Positions 24,660 through 33,434 of a DNA stretch of 64,000 nucleotides are shown piece by piece. A program made the translations under genes and the position numbers. The notes below the pieces were generated by a model. It was not told the origin of the DNA. It did not search any database and was given only the letters and a program-made list of their open reading frames with translations. Each line of letters opens with the position of its first letter. The stretch's first letter is position 1. This stretch comes from Longimicrobium sp. (lineage in GTDB: Bacteria > Gemmatimonadota > Gemmatimonadetes > Longimicrobiales > Longimicrobiaceae), in NCBI RefSeq assembly GCF_036388275.1, contig NZ_DASVSF010000097.1:15026-79025 (forward strand), given 5' to 3'.

Positions 24660-24985
24660 CCTGCCGAAGCACCGTGTCATCCCGAAGAAGCGGCGACGGT
24701 GCACCTGCCCGAACACCGCGGATGGCAGCGACTGAGGGATCCGCCACACACCATGCGTGATGCCCAGCAGCAGCGGATTCACCGAACCGGCTGTTCTCTG
24801 CTGACGATCGGCGGGCCATCGCTCACAAATGAAGCCGAGCGGAGATGCGTCGGCCACGGAGCGTCTCGACGAGTGTGTGGAGGATCCCTCAGTCGCTGCG
24901 TACTGCGGTGTAGCGGCAGGTTCGGCGGGGGCGCTCCTTCGGGATGACACCGGGGCCGCACGGCTGACATCAGGGCGAAACCGGC
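24660..24985. repeat. Large imperfect inverted repeat
   Basis: Gap 24632-25243 has no gene. Left arm motifs GTGTCATCCCGAAG (24674-24687) and GCAGCGACTGAGGGATCC (24725-24742) recur inverted at 24937-24950 and 24882-24899. The arms are symmetric about ~24812, so a single strand could fold into a ~280-base hairpin. Confidence 0.7.
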
Positions 24986-25017
24986 CGGCACACCATACCT
25001 GCCGAAGCGCGCCGGGC

Positions 25018-25070
25018 TGGCTCCCTTCCCCCGCGCAGTTTGCGGGGGAAGGGCTGGGGATGGGGGCGCC
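25018..25070. repeat. C-rich/G-rich palindromic intergenic element
   Basis: GGCTCCCTTCCCCC, GCGCAGTTTGC and GGGGGAAGGGC form the palindrome; the core closely matches 48118-48170. Confidence 0.65.
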
Positions 25071-25174
25071 GGCCCGCACGCCGCACCCAGTCGAACCTCA
25101 CTGGAGCCCGCCCCGCCGCGCCGTCCCAGGTCAGGAAACTCCCCACACCCCTGTCCTGCAACCTACGGAATCCC

Positions 25175-25203
25175 TTTCACCGCACGCATTTCAGTGGTAT
25201 ATT
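25175..25203 (+). promoter_or_regulatory. Putative promoter of the ccm operon
   Basis: TTTCAC at 25175-25180 and TATATT at 25198-25203 are spaced by 17 bases, a sigma70-like arrangement. The ccmE GTG lies 41 bases beyond with GGAGGG upstream of it. Confidence 0.6.
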
Positions 25204-25243
25204 GCCGCGCTTGGAACCACACGTTCGCGCGCGGAGGGCAGCG

Positions 25244-25666
25244 GTGAAAAAGCAGAGGAAGTTCCTGATCGGCGCCGCGGCGCTGGTGGCCACCGTGGGG
25301 TACCTGGCGGTGACCGGGATGAAGGACTCCATGATCTACTACCACACCCCCGACGAGCTTGCCGCCAAGCTCGCCGCCGACCCGTCCGCGCGCGAGATGA
25401 CGGTGAAGATCGGCGGCCGCGTGGTGCCCGGCACCGTCACCAGCGACGCGCGCACGCTGGACCTGCGCTTCACCGTCGTCGACATCGCCAGCGGCAAGAC
25501 GCGCTTTCCCGTGCAGTACAACGGCCCCGTCCCCGACACGTTCGAGGAAGGCCGCGACGTCGTGGTCACCGGCCGCTACACCGCCGAGGGAACCTTCGAG
25601 GCCACGCACCTGCTCACCAAGTGCGGCTCGCGGTACGAAGCCGCCGAAGGGGACTTCCGCGCGTGA
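25244..25666 (+). CDS. ccmE: CcmE haem chaperone, CxxxY type
   Basis: 140 residues from the GTG at 25244 (GGAGGG upstream). One N-terminal membrane helix (FLIGAAALVATVGYLAVTG) and an OB-fold domain (EMTVKIGGRVVPGTV, LRFTVVDIASGKTRFPVQYNGPVPDTFEEGRDVVVTGRYT) match CcmE, which carries haem covalently in the periplasm for cytochrome c maturation. The haem-binding position is Cys127-G-S-R-Tyr131, in place of the usual HxxxY. The Cys version is known from archaea and sulfate reducers (system I*). First gene of the ccm operon; stop overlaps the ccmF GTG. Confidence 0.92.
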   Translation: MKKQRKFLIGAAALVATVGYLAVTGMKDSMIYYHTPDELAAKLAADPSAREMTVKIGGRVVPGTVTSDARTLDLRFTVVDIASGKTRFPVQYNGPVPDTFEEGRDVVVTGRYTAEGTFEATHLLTKCGSRYEAAEGDFRA

Positions 25667-27723
25667 CGCAGATCGGGGAAGTCGCCCTCTGGATTGCGCT
25701 GCTGCTGAGCTTTTGGGGCGCCGGGCTGGGCTTCGCGGGCGGGCGGAAGGGCCGCGGAGACTGGGTGCTGAGCGCCGAGCGCTCGCTGTACGCCGTCTTC
25801 GGCCTGCTCGTGGTCTCCTGCGGCGCCATCATCTCGTCGTTCCTGCGCGAGGAATACCAGTACCGCTACGTGGCGGGATACTCCAACCGCGACCTCTCGC
25901 TCTTCTACAAGATCACGGGGCTGTGGGCCGGGCAAACCGGCTCGCTCGTCTTCTGGGCCGCGCTGCTGGCGCTGTTCTCGGCCGTGGCCGTGCTGCAGAA
26001 CCGGCGGCGCAACCGTGAGTTCATGCCGTACGTGGTGGGCACGCTGTCGACGGTGATCGCCTTTTTCCTGGTGGTCATCATCACCGCGTCCAACCCGTTC
26101 CAGCTGATGGAGTTCGTTCCGGCCGACGGCCGCGGGCTCAATCCGCAGCTGCAGAACTACTGGATGACCATCCACCCGCCCACGCTGTACCTGGGCTTCA
26201 CCGCCTTCACCATCCCGTTCGCCTTCGCCGTCTCGGCCCTGCTCAGCGGCCGGCTCGACACGCGGTGGATCACCACGACGCGGCGCTGGACGCTGACCGC
26301 GTGGTTCTTCCTGACCAACGGCATCATCTTCGGGATGATGTGGGCGTACGTGGAGCTGGGCTGGGGCGGATACTGGTTCTGGGACCCGGTGGAGAACGCG
26401 TCGCTGCTCCCCTGGCTCACCGGCACGGCGTACCTGCACTCCGTGATGATCCAGGAAAAGCGCGGCATGCTCAAGATGTGGAACGTGCTGCTGATCATGG
26501 GCACCTTCCTGCTGAGCATCTTCGCCACCTTCCTGACGCGCTCGGGGCTGATCGAATCGGTTCACTCGTTCGCGCAGAACCTTACGATCTCCTACATCTT
26601 CCTGGGCTTTTTGACGGTCCTGGTGATCGTCTCGGCCGCGCTCGTGTGGTGGCGGCGTGAGTCGTTCGCGCCGGAGAACCGGCTGGAAAGCGCCGTCTCG
26701 CGCGAAGCCGCGTTCCTGCTGAACAACCTGGTGTTCATCGCGGCCATGCTCAGCGTGCTGTGGGGCACCATCTTCCCCCTGGTCTCCGAAGGCTTCACGG
26801 GGCAGACGATCACGCTGGGCCCGCCCTTCTTCAACCGGGTGAACCTGCCGCTGGGCCTTCTCCTCCTGGCCCTGCTGGGCGTGGGCCCGGTCATCGCCTG
26901 GCGCAAGGCGACCGCGCGCAACATCCGGCGCAACTTCGCCCTGCCGGTGTCCATCGGCGTGGTGACGGGCGTGGTCCTGTGGATCGTGGGCGCGCGCAAC
27001 ACCTACGCGCTGTTGACCTTCGCGCTGGGCGCCTTCGTGATGGCGACCATCGTCATTGAGTTCTGGAAGGGCACCCGCGCCCGCGCCCGCATCGAGGGCG
27101 AGGGCGTCGCGCCGGCGTTCATCCACCTGGTCGGCCGCAACCGGCGCCGCTACGGCGGATACCTGGTGCACGCCGGCCTGGTGGTGACGTTCATGGGCTT
27201 CGCGGGAAGCGCCTGGGACGTGGAGAAGCAGGTGGCGATGAGCCCGGGCGAGAGCCTGGAGATGAAGTCGCCCTTCGGCCACACGTACACGCTCACCTAC
27301 CAGGCCATGTCGTCGTATCCCGCCACCAACATGACCAAGGTGGTGGCGACGGTGAACGTGGCCAAGAACGGGGAGCGCGTGGGCGTGCTGGCGCCGGAGA
27401 AGCGCTCGTACAAGCAGCGCGAAGAAGTGGTCAGCGAGGTGGGAATCCGCCGCGCCTGGAACGAGGACCTGTACCTGATCCTGGCCGGGGTGGACGACAT
27501 CAACGCCGTGGTGCAGGGCCGCAATCCGCGCCCCATCGCCACCTTCCGCGTGCTGATCAACCCGCTGGTGCCCTGGATCTGGACGGGCGGGCTGATCATG
27601 GCCATCGGCACGCTGATCGCCCTGTGGCCCGGCGCCGAGCCCAAGAACCCCACAGTTGTCAAGCAGCGCGTGCGCGTGGCGAAGCCGTCCGAAGCGGCCG
27701 AGCCCGAGCTGGTGGAGGCATGA
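25663..27723 (+). CDS. ccmF: Haem lyase CcmF
   Basis: 686 residues from a GTG that overlaps ccmE (GTGA). Polytopic membrane protein with the WWD haem-handling motif WGGYWFWDPVENASLLPWL near residues 230-250, and further His-bearing loops such as YLHS. Long periplasmic stretch near the C-terminus (SPGESLEMKSPFGHTYTLTYQ) followed by a last helix. CcmF joins haem to apocytochrome c with CcmH. Length fits the family. Confidence 0.94.
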   Translation: MTQIGEVALWIALLLSFWGAGLGFAGGRKGRGDWVLSAERSLYAVFGLLVVSCGAIISSFLREEYQYRYVAGYSNRDLSLFYKITGLWAGQTGSLVFWAALLALFSAVAVLQNRRRNREFMPYVVGTLSTVIAFFLVVIITASNPFQLMEFVPADGRGLNPQLQNYWMTIHPPTLYLGFTAFTIPFAFAVSALLSGRLDTRWITTTRRWTLTAWFFLTNGIIFGMMWAYVELGWGGYWFWDPVENASLLPWLTGTAYLHSVMIQEKRGMLKMWNVLLIMGTFLLSIFATFLTRSGLIESVHSFAQNLTISYIFLGFLTVLVIVSAALVWWRRESFAPENRLESAVSREAAFLLNNLVFIAAMLSVLWGTIFPLVSEGFTGQTITLGPPFFNRVNLPLGLLLLALLGVGPVIAWRKATARNIRRNFALPVSIGVVTGVVLWIVGARNTYALLTFALGAFVMATIVIEFWKGTRARARIEGEGVAPAFIHLVGRNRRRYGGYLVHAGLVVTFMGFAGSAWDVEKQVAMSPGESLEMKSPFGHTYTLTYQAMSSYPATNMTKVVATVNVAKNGERVGVLAPEKRSYKQREEVVSEVGIRRAWNEDLYLILAGVDDINAVVQGRNPRPIATFRVLINPLVPWIWTGGLIMAIGTLIALWPGAEPKNPTVVKQRVRVAKPSEAAEPELVEA

Positions 27724-28208
27724 TGCGGACACTTCGCCTCGCCCTGGCCCTGCTCGCGCTGGCGCTCCTGCCCGGGCGCGCCGATGCGCAGCATCCGCCG
27801 GACGTGGCGGCGCGCAACGCGGCCGAGGCCATCTCGCAGCTGAAGTCGCCGTTCGGGCCGCACATGCTCGACATCTGCCCGAACGAGCAGGCGGAGGAGC
27901 TGCGGAACCAGATCCGCGCCGCCGCGTCGGGCGGGTCTACGCCGGACGAGCTGGTGGACCAGGTGCTGGCGCGCTACGGCAAGGAATACCTCGTCGTGCC
28001 GCGTGCCGAGGGGATCGGGCTGTGGGCGTGGCTGCTGCCCCCGGCGATGCTGCTGATCGGCGCCGTCTTCGTGCAGGGGCGCATCCGCCGGATGCGTGGC
28101 CAGGGATCGGCGCTTTCCGTCGCCGGCGCCCCGCCGATGTCGGATGACGAGCGGGCGCAGCTGAACGCCGCCCTGCGCGAGTTCGAGCGCGAGGACGACG
28201 AGCCGTGA
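27720..28208 (+). CDS. ccmH: CcmH-like cytochrome c biogenesis protein with one cysteine
   Basis: 162 residues; ATG at 27720 overlaps the ccmF stop, and 27723 is an alternative. A cleavable signal (LALALLALALLPGRADA) precedes a CcmH-like helix bundle: SPFGPHMLDICPNEQAEELRNQI, then STPDELVDQVLARYGKEYLVVP and a membrane helix. Usual CcmH proteins have two redox cysteines; here only Cys53 remains and the first position (residue 46) is Gly. This goes with the Cys-type CcmE in the same operon. It probably helps present apocytochrome thiols. Confidence 0.82.
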   Translation: MMRTLRLALALLALALLPGRADAQHPPDVAARNAAEAISQLKSPFGPHMLDICPNEQAEELRNQIRAAASGGSTPDELVDQVLARYGKEYLVVPRAEGIGLWAWLLPPAMLLIGAVFVQGRIRRMRGQGSALSVAGAPPMSDDERAQLNAALREFEREDDEP

Positions 28209-28606
28209 CGCTGCTGATCGTCTCGCTTCTCCTGGCCGTGCTGGCGGCGGGCTACGTCGTGCGCCCCGTGGTGGCCCGGCACGACGCCCTGCTGGTGGAC
28301 CTGGCGCCCGGCTCGGTGATGGACGCCGAGGCCCGCCGCCGCGTGGCGCTGGCTTCGCTGAAAGAGCTGGAGTACGACTACCTGGGCGGCAAGCTCGACA
28401 CGGCCGACTACCAAGCGCAGAAGCAGCGCATGTCGCTGGAGGCGCTGGCTACACTACGCGCCGCCGAGGCCGCGCGCAGCGACGCGGGGCTGGACGGCGA
28501 AGGCGAGTCGCCCGTCGCCGGGACGGCGATCGACCGGCACGCCTGCGGCTTCGTGAACCCGGCGGGAAGCCGCTTCTGCGCGGGGTGCGGGGTCCGGCTG
28601 GCTTGA
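28205..28606 (+). CDS. CcmI-like membrane protein with zinc ribbon
   Basis: 133 residues from a GTG (GTGA overlap). One N-terminal membrane helix (LLIVSLLLAVLAAGYVV), then a helix ALASLKELEYDYLGGKLDTADYQAQKQRM that resembles the N-terminal part of CcmI, and a C-terminal HACGFVNPAGSRFCAGCG zinc ribbon. CcmI normally has TPRs that bind apocytochrome; those are absent. Position inside the ccm operon supports a biogenesis role. Confidence 0.75.
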   Translation: MTLLIVSLLLAVLAAGYVVRPVVARHDALLVDLAPGSVMDAEARRRVALASLKELEYDYLGGKLDTADYQAQKQRMSLEALATLRAAEAARSDAGLDGEGESPVAGTAIDRHACGFVNPAGSRFCAGCGVRLA

Positions 28607-29340
28607 GCCACCCGGCGGAGGGCGCGGGCGCGGCCGTCGAAGCGCGCGGACTGGAAAAGTGGTACGGGGCCCTGCCCGCCGTGCGCGGGGTGGACCTGTC
28701 CATCGCCCCCGGCACCTTTCTGACCATCTTCGGCCCCAACGGCGCCGGCAAGAGCACGCTCCTGCGCATGCTCTGCGGCGCCGTTCGTCCAACGCGCGGC
28801 TCCGTGTTCATCGGCGGCGAAGAGATCCGCAACGCCGAGGACGAGGGGTGGCGGCGGCGCATCGGCCTGCTTTCGCATCAGGCCTTCCTGTACCCCGGGC
28901 TGAGCGCGGCCGAGAACCTGGACTTCTTCGCGCGGCTGTACGGCCTGGCGGACCGGCCGTCTCGCATCGAAGCCGGGCTGCGCGACGTGGGGCTGTGGGA
29001 GCGCCGGGACGACCGCGTGCGGACGTTCTCGCGCGGGATGCAGCAGCGCCTGGCCCTCGCCCGTACGCTGCTGCACGATCCGGATGTCGTCTTTCTGGAC
29101 GAGCCCTACACGGGGCTGGACCCGCACGCCTCGGCCATGCTGCGCGAGGTGCTGGACCGCTTGAAGGACGGGCGGCGCACGGTGGTGCTGGTGACGCACA
29201 ACCTGTCGCAGGGGCTGGAGCAGGCGGACCGCGTGGCCGTGCAGGTGGGCGGCCGCTGGGTGTCGGACGAACCGGCCGGTGACATCGATCCCGCCACCTG
29301 GGAGCGGGTGTACACCGGGCGGGTGGCGGCGGCCGGCTAA
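28585..29340 (+). CDS. ccmA: Haem ABC exporter ATP-binding protein CcmA
   Basis: 251 residues from a GTG at 28585; a TTG at 28603 overlapping the previous stop is an alternative. Walker A GPNGAGKST, Q-loop LLSHQAFLY, signature FSRGMQQRLALAR, Walker B VVFLDEPYTGLD and a His switch VTHN are all intact. With CcmB, CcmC and CcmD it drives release of haem-loaded CcmE. Cytoplasmic, membrane bound. Confidence 0.92.
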   Translation: MRGPAGLSHPAEGAGAAVEARGLEKWYGALPAVRGVDLSIAPGTFLTIFGPNGAGKSTLLRMLCGAVRPTRGSVFIGGEEIRNAEDEGWRRRIGLLSHQAFLYPGLSAAENLDFFARLYGLADRPSRIEAGLRDVGLWERRDDRVRTFSRGMQQRLALARTLLHDPDVVFLDEPYTGLDPHASAMLREVLDRLKDGRRTVVLVTHNLSQGLEQADRVAVQVGGRWVSDEPAGDIDPATWERVYTGRVAAAG

Positions 29341-29342
29341 CG

Positions 29343-30020
29343 ATGGCCGCATATCTCGCCCAGGTTTGGGCGGTGGCCCGCAAGGACCTGCTGCTGGAGG
29401 CCCGCTCGCGCGAACGGTTCGTGGCCATGGCTACGTTCGCCGTCCTGGTGGCGGTGGTGTTCAGCTTCGCGCTGGACCCGGGCGTACGGGCGTCGACCAT
29501 CGCGGGCGCCATGCTGTGGGTGACGGTGCTCTTCGCGGGAACGCTGGGGCTGGGGCGCGCCTTCGCGCTGGAGCGCGAGGCCGACGCGCTGACGGGCGTG
29601 CTGGTTTCGCCCATCCCCCGGGGTGCGTTCTACCTGGGGAAGCTCGCGGCGAACCTGGCCATCGTCACCTGCGTGGAGTTGGTGATCTTTCCCGTGTACG
29701 CGCTCTTCTTCGGGCTGCGGTACGCGGGGGCGCTGGGGGGATTGGCGGTCGTGGTGCTGCTGGCGACGATCGGGTTCATGGCACTGGGGACGCTGTTCGC
29801 GGCGATGGCGGCGCACTCGCGCTTGGGCGAGACGCTGATCCCCATCCTGCTGCTGCCGCTGCTGATTCCCGTGGTGATCTTTGCCGCCAGCGCCACGCAG
29901 CGCCTGCTGATCGGGCGGCCGTTTTCCGAGATCGAGAGCAGCGTGCGGATGCTGCTGGCCTTCGACCTCATCTTTCTGTTCGTGTGCACGGCCGCGTTCG
30001 GGGCCGTGATGGAGGAATAG
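29343..30020 (+). CDS. ccmB: Haem exporter permease CcmB
   Basis: 225 residues, six membrane helices. WAVARKDLLLEARSRERF at the start, LALERE ADALTGVLVSPIPRGAFYLGKL in the middle and LIPILLLPLLIPVVIFAASAT are typical of CcmB. Starts 3 bases after ccmA. Confidence 0.92.
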   Translation: MAAYLAQVWAVARKDLLLEARSRERFVAMATFAVLVAVVFSFALDPGVRASTIAGAMLWVTVLFAGTLGLGRAFALEREADALTGVLVSPIPRGAFYLGKLAANLAIVTCVELVIFPVYALFFGLRYAGALGGLAVVVLLATIGFMALGTLFAAMAAHSRLGETLIPILLLPLLIPVVIFAASATQRLLIGRPFSEIESSVRMLLAFDLIFLFVCTAAFGAVMEE

Positions 30021-30026
30021 ACGACG

Positions 30027-30755
30027 ATGAACGTGCCGGTGGACGAGGCCGCGTCGCTCGCGGGAACCCGCCGCTGGTCGGTGGGGCTGGGGTTCCTGGC
30101 CGCGGCGGCGCTGGTGCTGGGGTTCTGGATGATCTTCTTCTACGCGCCCACCGAGCGCGAGATGGGGATCGTGCAGCGCATCTTCTACGTGCACCTGCCT
30201 TCGGCGCTGATGGCGTACCTAGCCTTCGGAATCGTGGCGCTGTGCTCGCTGGGCTACCTGTGGCTGCGCGACGAACGGCTGGATGCCATCGCCGTCTGCG
30301 CGGCGGAGCTGGGGGTGATCTTCACCAGCATCGTGCTGACCACGGGGCCGCTGTGGGGCAAGATCGCCTGGGGCGCCTGGTGGGTGTGGGACGCGCGCCT
30401 TTCGTTCACGCTGCTGCTGTGGTTCATCTACGTGGGATACTTCGTCCTGCGCGGGGCCACGGAAGATCCCGAGCGGGGCAAGCGCTTCGCGGCGGTGCTC
30501 GGCATCGTGGGCGCGGTGGACATTCCGCTGATCCACATGAGCGTGCAGTGGTTCCGCAGCCAGCACCCCAAGCCCGTGGTGCTGAAGCCCGAGGGCCCCA
30601 CCGCGGCACCCGAGATGGTGCAGACGCTGCTGGTGAACATGCTCGCCTTTACCCTGCTCTTCTTTTCGCTGCTCCTGGCGCGCTACGTGGTGGAGCGGCT
30701 GAGCCGCCGCATCGACGCCGCCCGGGTGGCCGCCCAGCTGCGGCCCGCCGCCTGA
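30027..30755 (+). CDS. ccmC: Haem exporter protein CcmC
   Basis: 242 residues, six membrane helices. WWD motif WGAWWVWDARLSFTLLLWF lies between two conserved His (in VHLPSALMAYLAF and LIHMSVQWF). CcmC places haem on CcmE at the periplasmic face. Confidence 0.93.
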   Translation: MNVPVDEAASLAGTRRWSVGLGFLAAAALVLGFWMIFFYAPTEREMGIVQRIFYVHLPSALMAYLAFGIVALCSLGYLWLRDERLDAIAVCAAELGVIFTSIVLTTGPLWGKIAWGAWWVWDARLSFTLLLWFIYVGYFVLRGATEDPERGKRFAAVLGIVGAVDIPLIHMSVQWFRSQHPKPVVLKPEGPTAAPEMVQTLLVNMLAFTLLFFSLLLARYVVERLSRRIDAARVAAQLRPAA

Positions 30756-30778
30756 CCCGCACAGACCGCCGAACCTCC

Positions 30779-31069
30779 ATGCGCCGCATCCGCATCGTTC
30801 TCATCGCCCTGCTGGCCCTGCTCGCCGCGCCCTCCGCCGCGCGAGCGCAGCCGGATACGGGCGCCGCCACCACGACGTACCAGCCGGCCCCGCCGGGTAC
30901 CGCGTCCGCGGTTCCCACGCGCGAGGCCCCGCCGCGCAGCCTTCGTGCGTACTGGCACGTCTTCATCGCGTTCGCGATCGCGTGGGGGCTGCTGTTCGGC
31001 TACGTGGTGCTGATCGCCCGCCGCTCGCGCCGGCTCGAGGAGCAGTTGGACGGGCTGCCAAGGTCGTAA
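30779..31069 (+). CDS. CcmD-like small membrane protein
   Basis: 96 residues from the ATG at 30779. A signal-like N-terminus (IVLIALLALLAAPSAARA) and a low-complexity Pro/Thr linker precede one membrane helix, YWHVFIAFAIAWGLLFGYVVLIARRSRRLEEQL, of the CcmD type. Ordinary CcmD is about 50-70 residues without the signal; this is longer. It ends the operon. Confidence 0.75.
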   Translation: MRRIRIVLIALLALLAAPSAARAQPDTGAATTTYQPAPPGTASAVPTREAPPRSLRAYWHVFIAFAIAWGLLFGYVVLIARRSRRLEEQLDGLPRS

Positions 31070-31086
31070 CCGCAGCAGCGGTTTTT
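31068..31086 (+). terminator. Terminator of the ccm operon
   Basis: AACCGC-AGCA-GCGGTT stem directly followed by TTTCG; it overlaps the stop codon of the last gene. Confidence 0.8.
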
Positions 31087-31159
31087 CGCTTGCGCCCGCT
31101 CTTCTTTTCCGCCATCTTCCGTTGACCCCGCCCCCACCCCTGTTCAACGGAGAAGAGCC

Positions 31160-31342
31160 ATGCGCAAGCTGAAGCTGGACGTGGACGCGCTGCAAGTGCA
31201 GACGTTCCAAGCGGACGACGACGCCGGTTCGTACGGGACCGTTCAGGCCCACGACTCGTGGGAAACGACAGGCGGCCCGCTTATCTGCCAGGCGGATTGC
31301 GGCGATGGTGGTAGCGGCTACGACACGTGCAGGGTCTGCTAG
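31160..31342 (+). CDS. RiPP-like precursor peptide (single copy, Cys-poor core)
   Basis: 60 residues. ATG after AACGGAGAAGAGCC (GGAG 8 bases upstream). Leader MRKLKLDVDALQVQTFQAD is the same kind as four other small genes in this window. The core has Cys at LICQADCG and at the end (CRVC). No modification enzyme is adjacent. Similar leaders are labelled pinensin-like lanthipeptide precursors in Gemmatimonadota and Bacteroidota; the label is inferred from this leader only. Confidence 0.72.
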   Translation: MRKLKLDVDALQVQTFQADDDAGSYGTVQAHDSWETTGGPLICQADCGDGGSGYDTCRVC

Positions 31343-31376
31343 CATCGCCCACAGTGTGACTTGGACCCACGCACCA

Positions 31377-31462
31377 GAGGTCGCAGAGGGAACAGAGAGG
31401 ACGCAGAGGGCTGTGCAAGCGCCTCTGCGTCCTCTCTTTTCTCTCCGCGTCCTCTGCGTGAT
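31377..31462. repeat. CGCAGAGG inverted repeat
   Basis: GAGGTCGCAGAGGGAACAGAGAGGACGCAGAGG is mirrored by CCTCTGCGTCCTCTCTTTTCTCTCCGCGTCCTCTGCG across a short loop. One arm recurs at 54751-54793. This repeat type is spread through many bacterial genomes. It fills most of the 209-base gap before the kinase. Confidence 0.7.
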
Positions 31463-31551
31463 TGCTGTTGGATATCGTGGGCCGGACTGCATTTTGCTGG
31501 TGTGCGTTCGGCTTTCGTGCGCTATAGACGCGACACCCGACCCCAACGGCG

Positions 31552-33405
31552 ATGCAAGGATTCGAGGGGCTGCTGGCCGGACACCAGCTGGCCGGCCGCT
31601 ACCAGATCGAGAAGGTGATCGGACGCGGGGGGTTCGCGGCCGTCTACAGCGCCACCGACGAGCGCCTGGGCCGGACCGTCGCCGTGAAGGTGATGACGCT
31701 CACCCCGTCCAAGCCCGCGCTGCAGGAAGAGGTGAGGAAGCGCTTTCACCGTGAGGCCAAGGCCATCGCGCGCCTTCACCACCCCAATGTGGTGACGGTG
31801 TTCGACTTTGGCACCGACCCGGTGCTGGGGCTGGACTTCCTGGTGATGGAGCTGCTGCGGGGCGAGGACCTTTCCACCCGCCTGGCCCGCCCCGATCCCA
31901 TCCCGCTCGACTTCGCGCTGCGCATCCTTCGCGACGCCACCCTCGGCGTGAACGAGGGGCACAAGGCGGGGCTGATCCACCGCGACGTGAAGCCCGGCAA
32001 CGTGTTCCTGGTGCCGGGCGACCAGCCGGACTTCGTGCGGGTGTGCGTGCTGGATTTCGGCATTGCGCGGCTGGTGGGCGACGAGGCTACGCAGCTGACG
32101 CATTCCGGCGGCATCGCCATGTCGCCCGCCTACGCCTCGCCCGAGCAGATCCGCGGCGAGCGCGACGTCACGCCTGCCTCCGACGTGTTCAGCCTGGGCG
32201 CCATCGGGTACGAGCTGCTGGCGCGCGAGCGGCCGTTCGCGGGCAACCGCCTGCTGCAGCCGGTGGGTCCGGACGAGCCTATCCCGCTGTGGGAGCGCGA
32301 TCCCGCCCTTCCCCGTCCCGTCGCAGAGGTCATCCACCGGGCGCTGGCCGCCGAGCCGGAGGACCGCTATCCCGACGCTGGCGCCATGGCCGAGGCGCTG
32401 GCGCAGGCGCTCAGTGAGCCGGAGACCCGCGGCGTCGTGGTCCCTCCCGCCCCGGTCGTCGAGCCGGATACGTCTTCCACGCTCGCTTCGCCTCCGCCGG
32501 AGGAAGCGCCCGCCGTCGCGTGGGTCAGCGACGTTCCTCCCGCCCCGGAGCCGACCGTCGCCGCGCCGGCCGCGGAAGCGCCTCCGCCGCAACCCACTGC
32601 GCCCCTCGCGATCCCGGTCCCGCAGCCCACGCGCAAGCTAGAGCCGAAGCCGCGGCCCGCCGCGCCCAGCGTTGCCCGAGCACCGGCAAAGCCCGGCGCG
32701 CGCCGGTTCGCTCCGCTGGCCGCGCTGCTGCTGGTTCTGCTAATCGGCGGGGCGGTGTGGGCATTCGGGCGGCGGTCGGGCGACGAGCCGGCACCGGCGC
32801 CGCCTACCGCGTCTCGCCCGGACTCGCCCGTCACACCGGCCGCGACGCCGAGCGATGGACAGCTGCCTTCCGCGGACGACCCCGGCGCGCGCGACACCAT
32901 GCTGGGCGGCATCCCAGGCGAAGCGGAGGCGCCACCGCCCGCCAGCGCCTCCGATCCCACGCAGGTGGCGGCGAGCGTCTCCGATCGCCCGGAGCCACCC
33001 CCGCCGACCGTGGCGGAACGGCCCGAGGCCCCCGCGAAGGACGCCGCGGCGCGTCGCCTGAATCGCGAGGGCGAGGGAGCGTTCGAGCGGGGCGAAGTGA
33101 GCGATGCAGTGCGGCGGCTGCGGGCGGCGGTGCAGCGCGACCCTGGCAACGTGCTGTTCCGCAACAACCTGGGTTGGGCACTCTTCGAGGCGGGGCAGCT
33201 GGACGAGGCCCGTCGCGAGCTGGAGCAGGTGATCCGTATGAATCCGCGCCGCGACATCGCCTACGCCAACTTGGGTGAGGTGAAGTGGAAGCAGGGCGAC
33301 CGCGCGGGTGCCATCGCCGCCTACGAACGGTTCCTGGAGCTGAACTCCGATCCCCGGCGCGAGCGGATCGCACGCGAAAAGCTGCGCCGCATGCGCCAGG
33401 GCTGA
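31552..33405 (+). CDS. Membrane serine/threonine protein kinase with TPR tail
   Basis: 617 residues. Kinase domain (residues ~15-285) has GRGGFAAVY, the AVKVM lysine, HRDVKPGNVFL, DFGIARL and SPAYASPEQI, a complete Hanks-type set. A Pro/Ala-rich linker precedes one membrane helix near residues 386-405 (APLAALLLVLLIGGAVWAF). Outside is a low-complexity stretch and at the end TPR units: LNREGEGAFERGEVSDAVRRLRAAV, NLGWALFEAGQLDEARRELEQV, ANLGEVKWKQGDRAGAIAAYERFL. It likely senses an envelope signal through partner proteins. Confidence 0.93.
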   Translation: MQGFEGLLAGHQLAGRYQIEKVIGRGGFAAVYSATDERLGRTVAVKVMTLTPSKPALQEEVRKRFHREAKAIARLHHPNVVTVFDFGTDPVLGLDFLVMELLRGEDLSTRLARPDPIPLDFALRILRDATLGVNEGHKAGLIHRDVKPGNVFLVPGDQPDFVRVCVLDFGIARLVGDEATQLTHSGGIAMSPAYASPEQIRGERDVTPASDVFSLGAIGYELLARERPFAGNRLLQPVGPDEPIPLWERDPALPRPVAEVIHRALAAEPEDRYPDAGAMAEALAQALSEPETRGVVVPPAPVVEPDTSSTLASPPPEEAPAVAWVSDVPPAPEPTVAAPAAEAPPPQPTAPLAIPVPQPTRKLEPKPRPAAPSVARAPAKPGARRFAPLAALLLVLLIGGAVWAFGRRSGDEPAPAPPTASRPDSPVTPAATPSDGQLPSADDPGARDTMLGGIPGEAEAPPPASASDPTQVAASVSDRPEPPPPTVAERPEAPAKDAAARRLNREGEGAFERGEVSDAVRRLRAAVQRDPGNVLFRNNLGWALFEAGQLDEARRELEQVIRMNPRRDIAYANLGEVKWKQGDRAGAIAAYERFLELNSDPRRERIAREKLRRMRQG

Positions 33406-33434
33406 CGCGGCACCGGCAGATCGAAGCCCGTGGG

